Positions 9,311 to 19,426 of a DNA stretch of 64,000 bases are shown here, one piece after another; within the stretch, counting starts at the first letter, position 1, and the number at the start of each line of letters is the position of its first letter. A model generated the notes under the pieces. The model searched no databases. It was not told the origin of the DNA and saw only the letters and a list, made by a program, of their open reading frames with translations. A program made the translations under genes and the position numbers. The stretch lies in the NCBI RefSeq assembly GCF_001493375.1, contig NZ_LN929893.1, positions 167,101 to 231,100 of the forward strand, written 5' to 3'. Source of the stretch: Streptomyces specialis (lineage in GTDB: Bacteria > Actinomycetota > Actinomycetes > Streptomycetales > Streptomycetaceae).

Positions 9311-9775
9311 TCAGACAACCACTTCGACGCACTGCCCCGGCGGGCGGCCCGCGCTCCGTTCCGTGTCCAGCGCGCTCTGCAGGATGACGACGGCGGCGGC
9401 CTGGTCGATCCGGGCCCGGCCCTTCTTCTCCTTGACGCCCGACGCCCGCATCCCCCGGGTGGCGGTGACCGTGCTCAGCCGCTCGTCCACCAGCCGGACG
9501 GGGACCGGCGCGATCCGGCGGGCGGTCTGCTCGGCGAAGGCCCGCACCCGCGTCGCGGCCGGGCCCTCGCCCCCGTTGAGGGAGCGCGGGAGCCCGACCA
9601 CGACCTCGATCGGCTCGTACTCGGCGACCAGTTCGGCCAGCCGCCGCTGCGCGGCGGGCACGTCCCGCCCGGGCACCGTCTCCACCGGGGTGGCGAGCAG
9701 CCCGTCGGGGTCGCTGCCGGCGACCCCGATCCTGGCCTCCCCGCCGTCGACGCCGAGCCGCCTGCCGCGGCGCAT
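9311..9775 (-). CDS. ruvX: Putative pre-16S rRNA nuclease / Holliday junction resolvase-like protein YqgF
   Basis: The 154-aa protein has the RNase H-like fold of the YqgF family, with the first acidic motif GVDGGEARIGVA, the central VVGLPRSLNGG, the DERLST segment and a C-terminal acidic residue in ARIDQAAAVVILQ. Homologues process 16S rRNA 5' ends. The ATG overlaps the alaS stop by one base, so it is probably translated from the alaS message. Confidence 0.92.
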   Translation of the reverse strand: MRRGRRLGVDGGEARIGVAGSDPDGLLATPVETVPGRDVPAAQRRLAELVAEYEPIEVVVGLPRSLNGGEGPAATRVRAFAEQTARRIAPVPVRLVDERLSTVTATRGMRASGVKEKKGRARIDQAAAVVILQSALDTERSAGRPPGQCVEVVV

Positions 9776-12444
9776 CAGGCGGCGCCCGCGACCTGGCGCT
9801 CGATGGCGGCGAGGGCCTCGTCGATGGCGGCCGGGTTCTGGCCGCCGCCCTGCGCCACGTCGGGCTTGCCGCCCCCGCCGCCGCCGAGGGCCTTGGCGGC
9901 GGTGCGCACCAGGTCACCGGCGGCGAGCCCGCGTCCGCGGGCGGCCTCGTTGGTGGCGACGACGGTCAGCGGACGGCCGCTCACCACGGTGAACAGGGCG
10001 ACGACGGCGGGCCGTTCGCCGGGGATCCGGCCGCGCACGTCCAGCACGAGCTTGCGCAGGTCGTCGGCGGTGGTGCCGTCCGGGACCCGCCCGGCCGCCC
10101 GGGCCACCCCGCCGATGTCGCGGGCGCCCGCCGCCAGACCGCCGGCGGCGGCCAGGACCTTCTCGGCGCGGAACCGCTCGATCTCCTTCTCCGCGTCCTT
10201 CAGCCGGCCCAGCATCCCGGAGATCCGCTCGGGCAGCTCCTCCGGGCGGCCCTTGAGCAGCTCGGTGAGCTGGGCGACGACCGTGTGCTCGCGGGCGAGG
10301 AAGCGGTACGCGTCCACGCCGACGAGGGCCTCGACGCGGCGCACGCCGGAGCCGATGGAGGACTCCCCGAGCAGCTTGACCAGGCCGAGCTGGGCGGTGT
10401 TGTGCACATGGGTGCCGCCGCACAGCTCCTTGGAGTAGTCCCCGATGGTGACGACGCGGACCCGGTCGCCGTACTTCTCGCCGAACTCGGCGATGGCGCC
10501 CTGCTTCCTGGCCTCGTCCATCGACATCACCTCGGCGGTGACGTCGAGTTCGCGGGACAGCACCTCGTTGATCTTCTGCTCGACGTCGGCGAGGACGGTG
10601 CCGGGCACGGCGGCCGGGGAGCCGAAGTCGAAGCGGAAGCGGCCCGGCGAGTTCTCCGAACCGGCCTGCGCGGCGGTCGGGCCGAGCGCGTCGCGCAGCG
10701 CCTGGTGGGTGAGGTGGGTGGCGCTGTGGGCGCGGGCGATGGCGCGGCGGCGCTGGATGTCGATCCGGCAGTGCGTGCCCGCCCCGACCGTCACCTCGCC
10801 GACCAGGACCTCACCCTTGTGGACGATGACGCCGGGCACCGGCTGCTGGACGTCGCGGACCTCGACCACGGCGCCGGACTCCAGGCGCAGCCGGCCGGTG
10901 TCGGCGAGCTGGCCGCCGCCCTCGGCGTAGAACGGGGTGCGGTCGAGCACGACTTCCACCTCGTCGCCCTCCTGGGCGGCGGGGGCGGAGACGCCGTCGA
11001 CCAGCAGCCCGACGACGGTGGCCTCGCCGTCGGTCCTGGTGTAGCCGATGAACTCGGAAACGCCGGCCGCGTCCGCGACCTCGCGGTAGGCCGACAGGTC
11101 GGCGTGGCCCTGCTTCTTGGCCCGGGCGTCGGCCTTGGCGCGGTCCCGCTGCTCCTTCATCAGGCGCCGGAAGCCCGCCTCGTCCACCGACAGGCCCTGC
11201 TCGGCGGCCATCTCCAGGGTCAGGTCGATCGGGAAGCCCCAGGTGTCGTGGAGCAGGAACGCCTTGTCGCCGGGCAGGACGGTGCCGCCCGCGGTGCGGG
11301 TCTCGGTGACGGCGGTGTCGAAGATGTTGGTGCCGGCCTTGAGGGTCTTCAGGAACGCGGCCTCCTCGGCCTCCGCGACCGTCTCGATGCGCTTGCGCTC
11401 GGTGAGCAGCTCCGGGTACTGCTGCCCCATGGCGCCGAGGACCACGTCCACCAGCTCGCCGACGACGGTCCCGGTGGCGCCGAGGATGCGCATGTTGCGG
11501 ATGGCGCGGCGCATGATGCGGCGCAGCACGTACCCGCGGCCCTCGTTGCCGGGGGTGACGCCGTCTCCGATGAGCATCACGGAGGTGCGCATGTGGTCGG
11601 CGACGACGCGCAGCGAGACGTCGGACTCGGCGCCCGCGCCGTAGGCCACGCCGGTCAGCTCGCCCGCCTTGTCGATGACGACGCGCAGGGTGTCGGTCTC
11701 GTACATGTTGCGCACGCCCTGGAGGATCATCGCCAGGCGCTCCAGACCGAGGCCCGTGTCGATGTTCTTGGCGGGCAGGTCCCCCAGGATCGGGAAGTCG
11801 TCCTTGCCCTCGCCGGGGCCGCGCTCGTACTGCATGAAGACCAGGTTCCAGATCTCCACGTACCGCTCGTCGTTGACGGCGGGGCCGCCCTCGGGGCCGA
11901 ACTCGGGGCCGCGGTCGTAGTTGATCTCGGAACAGGGGCCGCAGGGCCCGGGGACGCCCATGGACCAGAAGTTGGGTCCCATGCCCAGGCGCTGGATCCG
12001 CTCGGCGGGGACGCCGATGACGTCGCGCCAGATGCGCTCGGCCTCGTCGTCCCGCTCGTAGACGGTGATCCACAGCCGCTCGGGGTCCAGGCCGTAACCG
12101 CCGTCGGCCACCGGGGTGGTCAGCAGCTCCCAGGCGTAGCGGATGGCCCCTTCCTTGAAGTAGTCCCCGAAGGAGAAGTTGCCGCACATCTGGAAGAACG
12201 TGCCGTGCCGGGTGGTCTTGCCGACCTCCTCGATGTCCGGCGTGCGCACGCACTTCTGCACGCTGACCGCGCGCGGGTGGGGCGGGGTGGCCTCGCCGAG
12301 GAAGTACGGCTTGAACGGCACCATGCCCGCGGGGACCAGCAGCAGCGTCGGGTCGTCCGCGATCAGCGACGCCGACGGCACGACGGTGTGCCCCCGCTTC
12401 TCGAAGAAGCTCAGCCAGCGGCGGCGGATTTCAGCCGACTCCAT
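9775..12444 (-). CDS. alaS: Alanyl-tRNA synthetase
   Basis: The 889-aa class II synthetase charges tRNA-Ala. In order it has the aminoacylation domain (about 1-450, beginning [13 protein letters not shown]), the editing domain with the zinc/editing motifs AHSATHLTH and CGGTHVHNT, and a C-terminal oligomerisation and C-Ala domain with a glycine-rich tail (GGGGGGKPD) conserved in the family. The start ATG at 12444 lies 14 nt inside the end of the upstream DUF6167 gene. Confidence 0.97.
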   Translation of the reverse strand: MESAEIRRRWLSFFEKRGHTVVPSASLIADDPTLLLVPAGMVPFKPYFLGEATPPHPRAVSVQKCVRTPDIEEVGKTTRHGTFFQMCGNFSFGDYFKEGAIRYAWELLTTPVADGGYGLDPERLWITVYERDDEAERIWRDVIGVPAERIQRLGMGPNFWSMGVPGPCGPCSEINYDRGPEFGPEGGPAVNDERYVEIWNLVFMQYERGPGEGKDDFPILGDLPAKNIDTGLGLERLAMILQGVRNMYETDTLRVVIDKAGELTGVAYGAGAESDVSLRVVADHMRTSVMLIGDGVTPGNEGRGYVLRRIMRRAIRNMRILGATGTVVGELVDVVLGAMGQQYPELLTERKRIETVAEAEEAAFLKTLKAGTNIFDTAVTETRTAGGTVLPGDKAFLLHDTWGFPIDLTLEMAAEQGLSVDEAGFRRLMKEQRDRAKADARAKKQGHADLSAYREVADAAGVSEFIGYTRTDGEATVVGLLVDGVSAPAAQEGDEVEVVLDRTPFYAEGGGQLADTGRLRLESGAVVEVRDVQQPVPGVIVHKGEVLVGEVTVGAGTHCRIDIQRRRAIARAHSATHLTHQALRDALGPTAAQAGSENSPGRFRFDFGSPAAVPGTVLADVEQKINEVLSRELDVTAEVMSMDEARKQGAIAEFGEKYGDRVRVVTIGDYSKELCGGTHVHNTAQLGLVKLLGESSIGSGVRRVEALVGVDAYRFLAREHTVVAQLTELLKGRPEELPERISGMLGRLKDAEKEIERFRAEKVLAAAGGLAAGARDIGGVARAAGRVPDGTTADDLRKLVLDVRGRIPGERPAVVALFTVVSGRPLTVVATNEAARGRGLAAGDLVRTAAKALGGGGGGKPDVAQGGGQNPAAIDEALAAIERQVAGAA

Positions 12445-12805
12445 CAGTGGTCCTCTTTTCCGTGTTCCCGTACTCGGGGGCGACCCGCTGTCCGGGGGCC
12501 GCGGTGATGTCGGTGGCCCGGCCGAGCGGGACCCGGCGGACGGGCGGCGGCAGCATCCGGCCGGCGGCGCCGGGATCCTCGGGGCCGAGGCCCAGGGCGT
12601 CGTTGAGCTCGTCCTCCCGCTGGGCCATCCCGGCCCTGACGTCGAGGGCGAACTGCCGGGCCCGGTGGCCGGCCTCGACGGCGCGGTCGGCCGCCCGGGC
12701 GGCGAGGCTCTCGGGCGTGAGGCGGCGCAGGGTGCGCTGGACCTTGGTGGTGGCCCAGACGCCGGCGGCGGCGCCGGTCGTGAACCAGAACGCTCGGCGG
12801 ATCAT
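12431..12805 (-). CDS. DUF6167 family small protein
   Basis: The 124-aa protein begins with a short hydrophobic N-terminal segment ([20 protein letters not shown]) followed by basic/amphipathic helices and a proline-rich C-terminus ([12 protein letters not shown]). I recognise it as the small conserved actinobacterial protein normally encoded just upstream of alaS. It is probably membrane associated. Function is unknown. Its end overlaps alaS by 14 nt, so it belongs to the same operon. Confidence 0.75.
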   Translation of the reverse strand: MIRRAFWFTTGAAAGVWATTKVQRTLRRLTPESLAARAADRAVEAGHRARQFALDVRAGMAQREDELNDALGLGPEDPGAAGRMLPPPVRRVPLGRATDITAAPGQRVAPEYGNTEKRTTDGVG

Positions 12806-12812
12806 GGGGGGA

Positions 12813-13232
12813 TCAGTCCTTTCCCGACCGGCGGCGCCGGGCGGCGGGCACCCGCCGGGTCACGACGACGGGCTCGGCCGGCGGGGCGCCGCGGCGGCGC
12901 AGCGCCCGGCGGACGCCGTAGCCGAACGCGGCGACCTTCACCAGCGGCCCGCCGAAGGTGGACGCGACGGTGGCGGAGAGCGCCGAGGCGTTGGCGGCGA
13001 CGTCCTGCACGTCGACGGCGATGGCCTCGACCCGGTCGAGCTGCGTCTGGGCGGAGCGGACGGTCTGCGACGCCTCGCCGAGCAGCGGAACGGCCTGCTC
13101 GGTCACGCCGTCGAGCAGCCTGGTCGCCGCCCTGAGCGTCTGGGCGAGCCTGACGAGGGCCACCGCGAGGAACGAGACGAGGATCGCCCAGAAGACGGCC
13201 ACCAGCAGGCCGGCCACTTCTCCACCGGACAC
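12813..13232 (-). CDS. DUF948 domain-containing membrane protein
   Basis: The 139-aa protein has one N-terminal membrane segment (GLLVAVFWAILVSFLAVALV, residues about 8-27), then a long amphipathic, coiled-coil-like region resembling methyl-accepting protein linkers (LDGVTEQAVPLLGEASQTV), and a basic C-terminus. DUF948 proteins are widespread in Gram-positive bacteria and function is unknown. It is the first gene of the alaS operon and is divergent from the STAND ATPase at 13443; the 210-nt spacer between them should hold both promoters. Confidence 0.8.
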   Translation of the reverse strand: MSGGEVAGLLVAVFWAILVSFLAVALVRLAQTLRAATRLLDGVTEQAVPLLGEASQTVRSAQTQLDRVEAIAVDVQDVAANASALSATVASTFGGPLVKVAAFGYGVRRALRRRGAPPAEPVVVTRRVPAARRRRSGKD

Positions 13233-13442
13233 GTACGCACCGCTTCCCTCGGACGGGTTGTTTCTGGACAGCTTTCGGGTCGGCCGCCGCTCGCCTGGGC
13301 TGGCGGCCCGATCCGCGTGCGGCGGCAGATCCCGACCCTATCGCGCCCGGCGCCCGCGCTCGTACCGCATTCCGGCGTCCGTGCCAAGGGCGGCGGCCCA
13401 CAATTGTACGTTCTGCATACCCCCGAGTACTCTGCGTGTCTC

Positions 13443-15719
13443 ATGCGAGGCTTTCAGGATTCCGAGCCTCCGGCTCGGGAGACGACCAGGCTCGAACGCC
13501 CGGCGGGCAACCTCCCCGCGGAGCTCACCAGGTTCATCGGTCGGCACACCGAAGTGGCCGCGCTGATGCGGGAGTTGACGACGTCCCGGTTGGTCACGGT
13601 GACCGGGGTCGGGGGCGTCGGGAAGTCGCGCTGCGCCGTCCGGGCCGCCCGCGAGGCGCGGGAACGCTTCTGTGACGGCGTCTGGCTGGTGGAGCTGGCC
13701 GCCGTCCGCGATCCGGAACTGCTGGAGCACGCCGTGGTGGAGGCCCTGGGGGTCACCGACCACACCGGCCGCCCGCCGCGCGTGGTGCTCACCGAGCGGC
13801 TGGCCGAGCGGCGGCTGCTGCTGGTGCTGGACGGCTTCGAGCACCTGGTCGAGCAGTGCGCCGCGCTCGTGCACGAACTCCTGCGGCAGGCTCCCGGGTT
13901 GCGCATCCTGGCCACCGGCCGGTGCCCCCTCGGCGTGGCGGGCGAACGGCTCTACCCGCTGGCCCCGCTGGAGGCACCGGCCCCCGGCTCGGACGAGGCC
14001 GGCACGCTGGCGCCGCTGAGCGAGGCCGCCTGGCTGTTCGCCGAACGGGCCGCCGCCGTGCTGCCGGAGTTCACGCTGGACGAGCGGAACCACAAGCTGG
14101 TGGACGACCTGTGCCACCGGCTCGACGGCATCCCGCTGGCGCTGGAGCTGGCGGCGGGCCGGCTGCGCACGCTCTCCCTGGAGCAGACGCTCGCCCGGCT
14201 GGACGACCGGTTCCGGCTGCTGGTCGGCGGCAGCCGGGGCGCGCCGCCGCACCACCAGACGCTGCGCACGGCGATCGGCTGGAGCCACGAGCTGTGCACG
14301 CCCGCGCAACGGCTGCTGTGGGCCCGGCTGTCGGTCTTCGCCGGGCACTTCGACCTGGAGGCGGCGGAGTACGTCTGCTCGGGCCCCGACCTGCCGGCCG
14401 AGGAGGTGCTCGACGTGCTCACCGAACTGGTCGCGCAGTCGGTGGTGAGCCGGGAGGACGCGCTGTCCGGGGTGCGTTACCGGATGCTCGACACGTTGCG
14501 CGCGTACGGCGCGGACTGGCTGGCGGCGACCGGGGACACCGACCGGCTGCGGCGAAGGCACCGGGACTGGTTCACCGGGCTGGTGACGTGGTGCGAGCTG
14601 GAGTGGTTCAGCCCGCGGCAGGAGCAGGTCGCGCTGCGCGTGGACGACGAGATGACCAATCTGCGGGCCGCGCTCGACTTCGCCCTGAGCGACGGGGAGG
14701 ACGCCCGGCTCGCGCTCTACCTGGCCGCGACGATGGCGTTCTGCTGGATCGGCTGCGGACGGCTGAGCGAGGGCCGGGTCTGGCTGGACCGGGCACTCCA
14801 GCTACGCACCGAGCACGCGGAGACCCGGCTGAAGGCGCTGTGGGTCGTCGGCTATGTCGCGGTGCTCCAGGGCGAGCCGGAGGCGGCGGTGCGGGCGCTG
14901 CACGAGTGCCAGGAGGGCGCGGAGCGCACCGGCAACGCCCGGGCCGCCGCGTACAGCCTGCACCGCACCGGCTGTCTGGCGCTGATCCAGGACGAGACGC
15001 AGCGGGCCGAACGGCTGCTGCGGGCCGCGCTGGAACGGTTCGACGAGGCCGGCGAGCTGAACAGCGACGTGCTGATGTGCCAGGCGCAGCTCGCCATGGC
15101 CATCGCCTTCCAGGGCGACCTGCCCGGGGCGGTGGCGCTGTGCGAGGAGGCCAGGGAAGTGGCGGACGAGCACGGCGAGCGGTGGGCGCGGACCTACGCG
15201 CTGTACGTGCTGGCCTTCGCGGCGTGGAGCAGGGGCGACACCGGCACCGCGCGGGCCCTGCTGGAGGAGTCCCTGCCGGTGAACCACACCTTCCGCGATC
15301 TGGTGGGCACGGTGCTGGCGCTGGAGCTGCTGGCCGGGATCACGGCCACCGAGGGCGACCCGGCGGAGGCGGCGGTGCTCCAGGGCGCGGCGGGCAAGCT
15401 GTGGGACTCGGTGGGGATGCAGCTCTTCGGCTCCAAGGCGTTCAACGCGCCGCATGTCGCCTGTCAGCAGCACCTGGTGCGGCGGCTGGGCGCGGCCCGG
15501 TTCCGCGAGTGCGTCCAGGAGGGCGAACGGCTGAGCACGGCGCGGGCCGTGGCCCGCGCGCTGCGGCGCCGGAACCGGGGCGCCGGGGAGCAGCCGGAAA
15601 CGCCGGGCGGGGCCAGGGAGCTGACGGCGCGGCCGGAGCCGGCCCGGCCGGCCCTGCCGCCCGCTCCCCGCGCCGAGGGCGGGGAGCAGGAGCGGTCGGC
15701 CGGCGGTCAGCGGGCGTAG
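13443..15719 (+). CDS. STAND-type NB-ARC/TPR ATPase, AfsR-like without DNA-binding domain
   Basis: The 758-aa protein starts almost directly with an NB-ARC module: [11 protein letters not shown], Walker [11 protein letters not shown] (about 55-63), [11 protein letters not shown] (Walker B) and an [16 protein letters not shown] motif. A winged-helix part ([14 protein letters not shown]) and a TPR-rich region (about 440-690) follow. The layout matches AfsR/LuxR-family regulators, but I see neither an N-terminal SARP domain nor a C-terminal LuxR helix-turn-helix; the end is a Pro/Glu-rich tail. It may sense and oligomerise rather than bind DNA. The ATG at 13443 was preferred over longer in-frame starts because upstream sequence is complementary to DUF948 coding DNA. 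Its 3' end overlaps rpsD by 13 nt, tail to tail. Confidence 0.82.
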   Translation: MRGFQDSEPPARETTRLERPAGNLPAELTRFIGRHTEVAALMRELTTSRLVTVTGVGGVGKSRCAVRAAREARERFCDGVWLVELAAVRDPELLEHAVVEALGVTDHTGRPPRVVLTERLAERRLLLVLDGFEHLVEQCAALVHELLRQAPGLRILATGRCPLGVAGERLYPLAPLEAPAPGSDEAGTLAPLSEAAWLFAERAAAVLPEFTLDERNHKLVDDLCHRLDGIPLALELAAGRLRTLSLEQTLARLDDRFRLLVGGSRGAPPHHQTLRTAIGWSHELCTPAQRLLWARLSVFAGHFDLEAAEYVCSGPDLPAEEVLDVLTELVAQSVVSREDALSGVRYRMLDTLRAYGADWLAATGDTDRLRRRHRDWFTGLVTWCELEWFSPRQEQVALRVDDEMTNLRAALDFALSDGEDARLALYLAATMAFCWIGCGRLSEGRVWLDRALQLRTEHAETRLKALWVVGYVAVLQGEPEAAVRALHECQEGAERTGNARAAAYSLHRTGCLALIQDETQRAERLLRAALERFDEAGELNSDVLMCQAQLAMAIAFQGDLPGAVALCEEAREVADEHGERWARTYALYVLAFAAWSRGDTGTARALLEESLPVNHTFRDLVGTVLALELLAGITATEGDPAEAAVLQGAAGKLWDSVGMQLFGSKAFNAPHVACQQHLVRRLGAARFRECVQEGERLSTARAVARALRRRNRGAGEQPETPGGARELTARPEPARPALPPAPRAEGGEQERSAGGQRA

Positions 15720-16318
15720 AACTCCACGACGAGCTGCTCGTCGCAGATCACCGGGATCTCGGCGCGGTTGGGGTCGCGGTCGAGGCGGAACGCGAGGCTC
15801 TCCAGATTGACCTGGAGGTAGCGCGGGGTCTCGCCCGCGCCCGCGTAGCCGCCCTCGCGGGCGACGAGGAACGGGTGCTTGGCGCGGCTGCGTTCGCGGA
15901 CGGAGACGATGTCGTCGGGGCGGACGCGGTAGGACGGCTTGTCGACCTTGCGGTCGTTGACGGCGATGTGGCCGTGGACGACCATCTGGCGGGCCTGGTA
16001 GATGGTGCGGGCCAGGCCCGAGCGCAGGACAAGGGCGTCGAGGCGCCGCTCCAGCTCGATGATGAGCGCCTCGCCGGTCTTGCCGGTGACCTTGCGGGCG
16101 CGCTCGTAGGCGCGGACCATCTGCCGCTCGCTGATGTCGTACTGGGCGCGCAGCCGCTGCTTCTCCAGCAGCCGGACCTTGTAGTCGCTGTTCTGCTTCC
16201 GGCCGCGCCCGTGCTCGCCGGGCGGGTAGGGGCGCTTCTCGAAGTACTTGACGGCCTTCGGGGTCAGCGCGATGCCCAGGGCTCGCGACTTCTTGACCTT
16301 GGGACGCGACTGGTTCAC
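15707..16318 (-). CDS. rpsD: 30S ribosomal protein S4, zinc-free type
   Basis: The 203-aa protein is S4, a primary 16S rRNA binder. The S4 RNA-binding domain ([18 protein letters not shown]) and the terminal [15 protein letters not shown] are clear. The N-terminus ([15 protein letters not shown]) lacks the four-cysteine zinc finger of C-plus S4 proteins, so it is the zinc-independent form. The GTG at 16318 lies 22 nt from an iron box shared with the divergent DUF2470 gene. The gene stands alone, away from the main ribosomal operons. Confidence 0.97.
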   Translation of the reverse strand: MNQSRPKVKKSRALGIALTPKAVKYFEKRPYPPGEHGRGRKQNSDYKVRLLEKQRLRAQYDISERQMVRAYERARKVTGKTGEALIIELERRLDALVLRSGLARTIYQARQMVVHGHIAVNDRKVDKPSYRVRPDDIVSVRERSRAKHPFLVAREGGYAGAGETPRYLQVNLESLAFRLDRDPNRAEIPVICDEQLVVEFYAR

Positions 16319-16340
16319 GTTGAACGGACCTCCGTGTAAG

Positions 16341-16359
16341 TTAGGTGAGCCTTACCTTA
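16341..16359. promoter_or_regulatory. Iron box (DmdR/IdeR-type operator)
   Basis: The 19-mer TTAGGTGAGCCTTACCTTA matches 16 of 19 positions of the DtxR-family palindrome TTAGGTTAGSCTAACCTAA and is itself nearly symmetric. It lies between the divergent starts of rpsD (16318) and the DUF2470 gene (16374), so close to the latter that a bound Fe(II)-regulator would block its transcription start or early elongation. It may also affect rpsD. Confidence 0.8.
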
Positions 16360-16373
16360 GCTGAGGAGTGCGC

Positions 16374-17240
16374 ATGATTCGACCTGGGAACCCCGCGCCC
16401 CGCGCCGGACACCGAAGCCAGGAAGTCCGGGAGGACGACCGCGAACACCGCGACGGGGGCCGGCCATGCCCCGGCGACGACGCCCGGCAGCCGACGGCGG
16501 CCGAGCGCGTGCGCACGCTGCTGGAGTCCAACGCCTCCGCCGCGCTTGCCATTCCGGGCTCAGGGGCGGAGGAACTGGGCCATACCGTCCCCGAGTCGCG
16601 CGCCGTGACACCGGCCGGCGACGTGCTCCTGCTCGTGCCGTCCCGCTCCCCCGCGGCACGCGCCGTGGCCCACGCCCAGGACGACGACGTGACCGCCGTG
16701 ATGGAGATCACGGACGTGGCGCCCGTCGCGGTGCCCTATCGCATCCGGGGGCGTGGCTGGGTCGCCGGCTGGCTGACCCCGCTGACCGGCGAGGCGCGCG
16801 CCGACGGGGCCCGGCTCCTGGCCGAGCAGTGCCCCGGGGGGCCCGTCCCCGGACCCGACTGGGCGCTGCTGCGCCTGGAGGTCGGCGAGGCGTACACCGA
16901 CGATCTGTGGGGCGCCGCGCACGTGGAGCCGGAGGAGCTGGCCGAGGCCGAGCCCGACCCGCTGGCCCGCCACGAGGCCGACCTGCTCCAGCACATGGCC
17001 ACCGCGCACGCGCCCCAACTCCGCTCGCTGTGCACGCTGCTGGGCGACCGTGGCGCGGGCTGCGCGGCGGCCTGGGAGGCCGTCACCCCGCTCGGGCTCG
17101 ACCGGTTCGGCCTGCGGGTCCGCTTCCGGGCGGGCGCGGCCTGCTTCGACGCGCGCTTCGAATTCCCCGAGCCCGTGGGGGACATCAGCAGGCTCCGGCA
17201 CGCCCTGCGGTGGCTCTTCGAGGCCGCGGCGGCGGACTGA
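16374..17240 (+). CDS. DUF2470 domain-containing protein, predicted heme/iron-related
   Basis: The 288-aa product resembles HugZ/pyridoxamine-oxidase-like heme utilisation proteins: a split-barrel-like N-terminal half (VRTLLESNASAALAIPG, VLLLVPSRSPAARAVAHA, DVAPVAVPYRIRGRGWVAGW) and a DUF2470 C-terminal domain (about 195-285; HEADLLQHMATAHAPQL, then LDRFGLRVRF and the closing HALRWLFEA). I take the ATG at 16374 because GAGGAG ends 5 nt upstream; a GTG at 16368 is too close. The iron box just upstream supports a role in iron or heme homeostasis under iron-regulator control. Actual heme binding is not shown. Confidence 0.75.
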   Translation: MIRPGNPAPRAGHRSQEVREDDREHRDGGRPCPGDDARQPTAAERVRTLLESNASAALAIPGSGAEELGHTVPESRAVTPAGDVLLLVPSRSPAARAVAHAQDDDVTAVMEITDVAPVAVPYRIRGRGWVAGWLTPLTGEARADGARLLAEQCPGGPVPGPDWALLRLEVGEAYTDDLWGAAHVEPEELAEAEPDPLARHEADLLQHMATAHAPQLRSLCTLLGDRGAGCAAAWEAVTPLGLDRFGLRVRFRAGAACFDARFEFPEPVGDISRLRHALRWLFEAAAAD

Positions 17241-17256
17241 GCCCGGCCCGCCGCGC

Positions 17257-18630
17257 TCAGGGCCTTGAGCCGGACTCCCCGTCCCCGGTCAGGCGCTGCC
17301 GCACCCGTTCGAGTATCTCCCCGTAACGGGCCTCCGCGCCGTGCCGCGTGGGCCGGTAGTACCGCTTGCCGTGCACCGCGTCGGGCGCGTACTGCTGGGC
17401 CGCGATGCCGCCGGGCAGGTCGTGCGGATACTGATACCCGGCGCCGTGGCCCAGCCGCTCGGCGCCCCGGTAGTGACTGTCGCGCAGATGGGCGGGCACC
17501 GGACCGGCCAGCCCCGCCCGGACGTCCGCCCGCGCCTCGCCGATGGCGACCACCGCGGCGTTCGACTTGGGGGCGAGGGCCAGGGCGATCGTGGCGTGCC
17601 CGAGGGTGATGGCGGCCTCCGGGAAGCCGATGAGCGCCACCGCCTGCGCCGCCGCCACCGCCGTCGGCAGCGCGGTCGGGTCGGCCATGCCGATGTCCTC
17701 GCTGGCGGAGATCATCAGCCGCCGCGCGATGAACCGGGGGTCCTCCCCCGCCTCGATCATCCGCGCCAGGTAGTGCAGCGCCGCGTCCACGTCCGAACCG
17801 CGGATCGACTTGATCAGCGCGCTGGCCACGTCGTAGTGCTGGTCGCCGTCCCGGTCGTACCGCACGGCCGCGCGGTCCACCGCCTCCTCCAGGGTGGTGA
17901 GGCCGATCTCCGCCTCGCCCTTGGCCAGCGCCGCGCCCGCGCCGGCCTCCAGCGCGGTCAGCGCCCGCCGCGCGTCGCCCCCGGCGATCCGCAGCAGGTG
18001 CTCCTCGGCGTCCCCGGTCAGCGAGACCGCGCCGCCCAGGCCGCGCTCGTCCGCCACCGCCCGGCGCAGCAGACCGCGCAGGTCCTCCTCGGTCAGCGGC
18101 TCCAGCGTCAGCAGCAGGGACCGCGACAGCAGCGGGGAGATCACCGAGAAGTGCGGATTCTCCGTGGTGGCGGCGATCAGGGTCACCCACCGGTTCTCCA
18201 CGGCGGGGAGCAGCGAGTCCTGCTGCGCCTTGCTGAAGCGGTGGATCTCGTCCAGGAACAGGACGGTGTCCTTGCCGTACGCCCCGGAGGAGCGGCGCGC
18301 GCCGTCGATCACGGCCCGCACCTCCTTCACCCCGGCGGTGATGGCCGACAGCTCCACGAACCGCTTCTCGGTGGCCTGGCTGACCACATACGCCAGCGTG
18401 GTCTTGCCCGTGCCCGGCGGGCCCCACAGGATCACCGACGAGGGCCCGGCCGGGCCCTTGCCGCCCTCACCGGCCAGGCGGCGCAACGGCGCCCCCGGGA
18501 GCAGCAGACGCTTCTGCCCGACCACCTCGTCCAGGGTGCGCGGGCGCATCCGCACGGCCAGCGGCGGCGCCGCGCCGGCATCCTTCTCCGCGCGCTCCTC
18601 GGCGGCGGCGGTGAACAGATCGGGCTCCAC
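17257..18630 (-). CDS. rarA: Replication-associated recombination protein A
   Basis: The 457-aa AAA+ protein has Walker [13 protein letters not shown], Walker [16 protein letters not shown], sensor motif AATTENPHF and the C-terminal tetramerisation region ([13 protein letters not shown]). RarA/MgsA acts at stalled replication forks with SSB. The GTG at 18630 ([14 protein letters not shown]) gives the family N-terminus; an in-frame upstream start at 18654 is possible. It converges on the DUF2470 gene with only 16 nt between the stops. Confidence 0.94.
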   Translation of the reverse strand: MEPDLFTAAAEERAEKDAGAAPPLAVRMRPRTLDEVVGQKRLLLPGAPLRRLAGEGGKGPAGPSSVILWGPPGTGKTTLAYVVSQATEKRFVELSAITAGVKEVRAVIDGARRSSGAYGKDTVLFLDEIHRFSKAQQDSLLPAVENRWVTLIAATTENPHFSVISPLLSRSLLLTLEPLTEEDLRGLLRRAVADERGLGGAVSLTGDAEEHLLRIAGGDARRALTALEAGAGAALAKGEAEIGLTTLEEAVDRAAVRYDRDGDQHYDVASALIKSIRGSDVDAALHYLARMIEAGEDPRFIARRLMISASEDIGMADPTALPTAVAAAQAVALIGFPEAAITLGHATIALALAPKSNAAVVAIGEARADVRAGLAGPVPAHLRDSHYRGAERLGHGAGYQYPHDLPGGIAAQQYAPDAVHGKRYYRPTRHGAEARYGEILERVRQRLTGDGESGSRP

Positions 18631-18687
18631 GCCACCGACCCTAAGCCACGCCACCGACAGCCCCGCCCGGCCCGGGTCCGGTGGGGG

Positions 18688-19368
18688 TCAGCTCGTCCAG
18701 AAGTCCCACCAGCGGGTGAGGATCAGCATGCCGATCACGGCGATGTGCACCGCGGGGATCAGCCAGTGGAACTCCTCCATCGCGGTCCGCACCCCCGCGG
18801 GCGCGGGCAGGAAACCGTTCCGCACGTTGTGCAGCGTCGTGTACCAGAACATGACGATGGTGGCGACCCAGGCCAGGCAGCACCACAGACACAGGGCGTT
18901 GATCTCGTACAGCGACTGGTACTGCAGCCAGGTGCAGAACGCCACCCCGAAGAGGGTGCCGAGCTGGAGACCGAGCCAGAACCAGCGCCGGTACCGCGCC
19001 CCCGCCAGCAGCCCCATGCCGATGGCGACGACCATGCCGTAGGTGACGAGCCCGAGCATCGGGTTGGGGAAGCCGAACACCTCGGCCTGGTCGCTCTCCA
19101 TGATGCTGCCGCAGGAGACGACGGGGTTGAGGCTGCAGGCCGGGCTGAAGTCCGGGTCCTCCAGCAGGTGGAACTTGTCCAGGACGATGACCCACGAGGC
19201 CACCACCCCGGCCAGGCCCGTGATGACCAGCATCAGCGCGAACGCCCGCCCCGCGCCGGTGCCCGGCCGCCCGTCCCCGCCGCGCACCGGTCCCTCGGTG
19301 CGCTCCACGTCCATCGCCGATGTCACCATCTCGCCTGTCCACTCCGTCGTCGCGGCTACGGGCCTCAT
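18688..19368 (-). CDS. Vitamin K epoxide reductase family membrane protein
   Basis: The 226-aa protein has about five membrane segments and the VKOR cysteine pairs: an extracytoplasmic pair (ACSLNPVVSCGSIM) and the active-site CLWC. Bacterial VKOR homologues replace DsbB and reoxidise a DsbA partner using menaquinone. A DsbA-like protein is encoded at 46.6 kb but appears cytosolic, so partnership is not implied. The ATG at 19368 was chosen; a TTG 18 nt upstream is in frame. It lies 58 nt downstream of hisS on the same strand. Confidence 0.88.
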   Translation of the reverse strand: MRPVAATTEWTGEMVTSAMDVERTEGPVRGGDGRPGTGAGRAFALMLVITGLAGVVASWVIVLDKFHLLEDPDFSPACSLNPVVSCGSIMESDQAEVFGFPNPMLGLVTYGMVVAIGMGLLAGARYRRWFWLGLQLGTLFGVAFCTWLQYQSLYEINALCLWCCLAWVATIVMFWYTTLHNVRNGFLPAPAGVRTAMEEFHWLIPAVHIAVIGMLILTRWWDFWTS

Positions 19369-19426
19369 TGTGCCCCAGTGACACAACGCCTACGGAGCGG
19401 CACTGTCAACCCGGCCCCCGCGCGCG

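Noticed and set aside
12447..13442. Upstream extension of the STAND ATPase frame to 12447
   Set aside because: The extension is antisense to the DUF948 and DUF6167 genes, which have better coding evidence.
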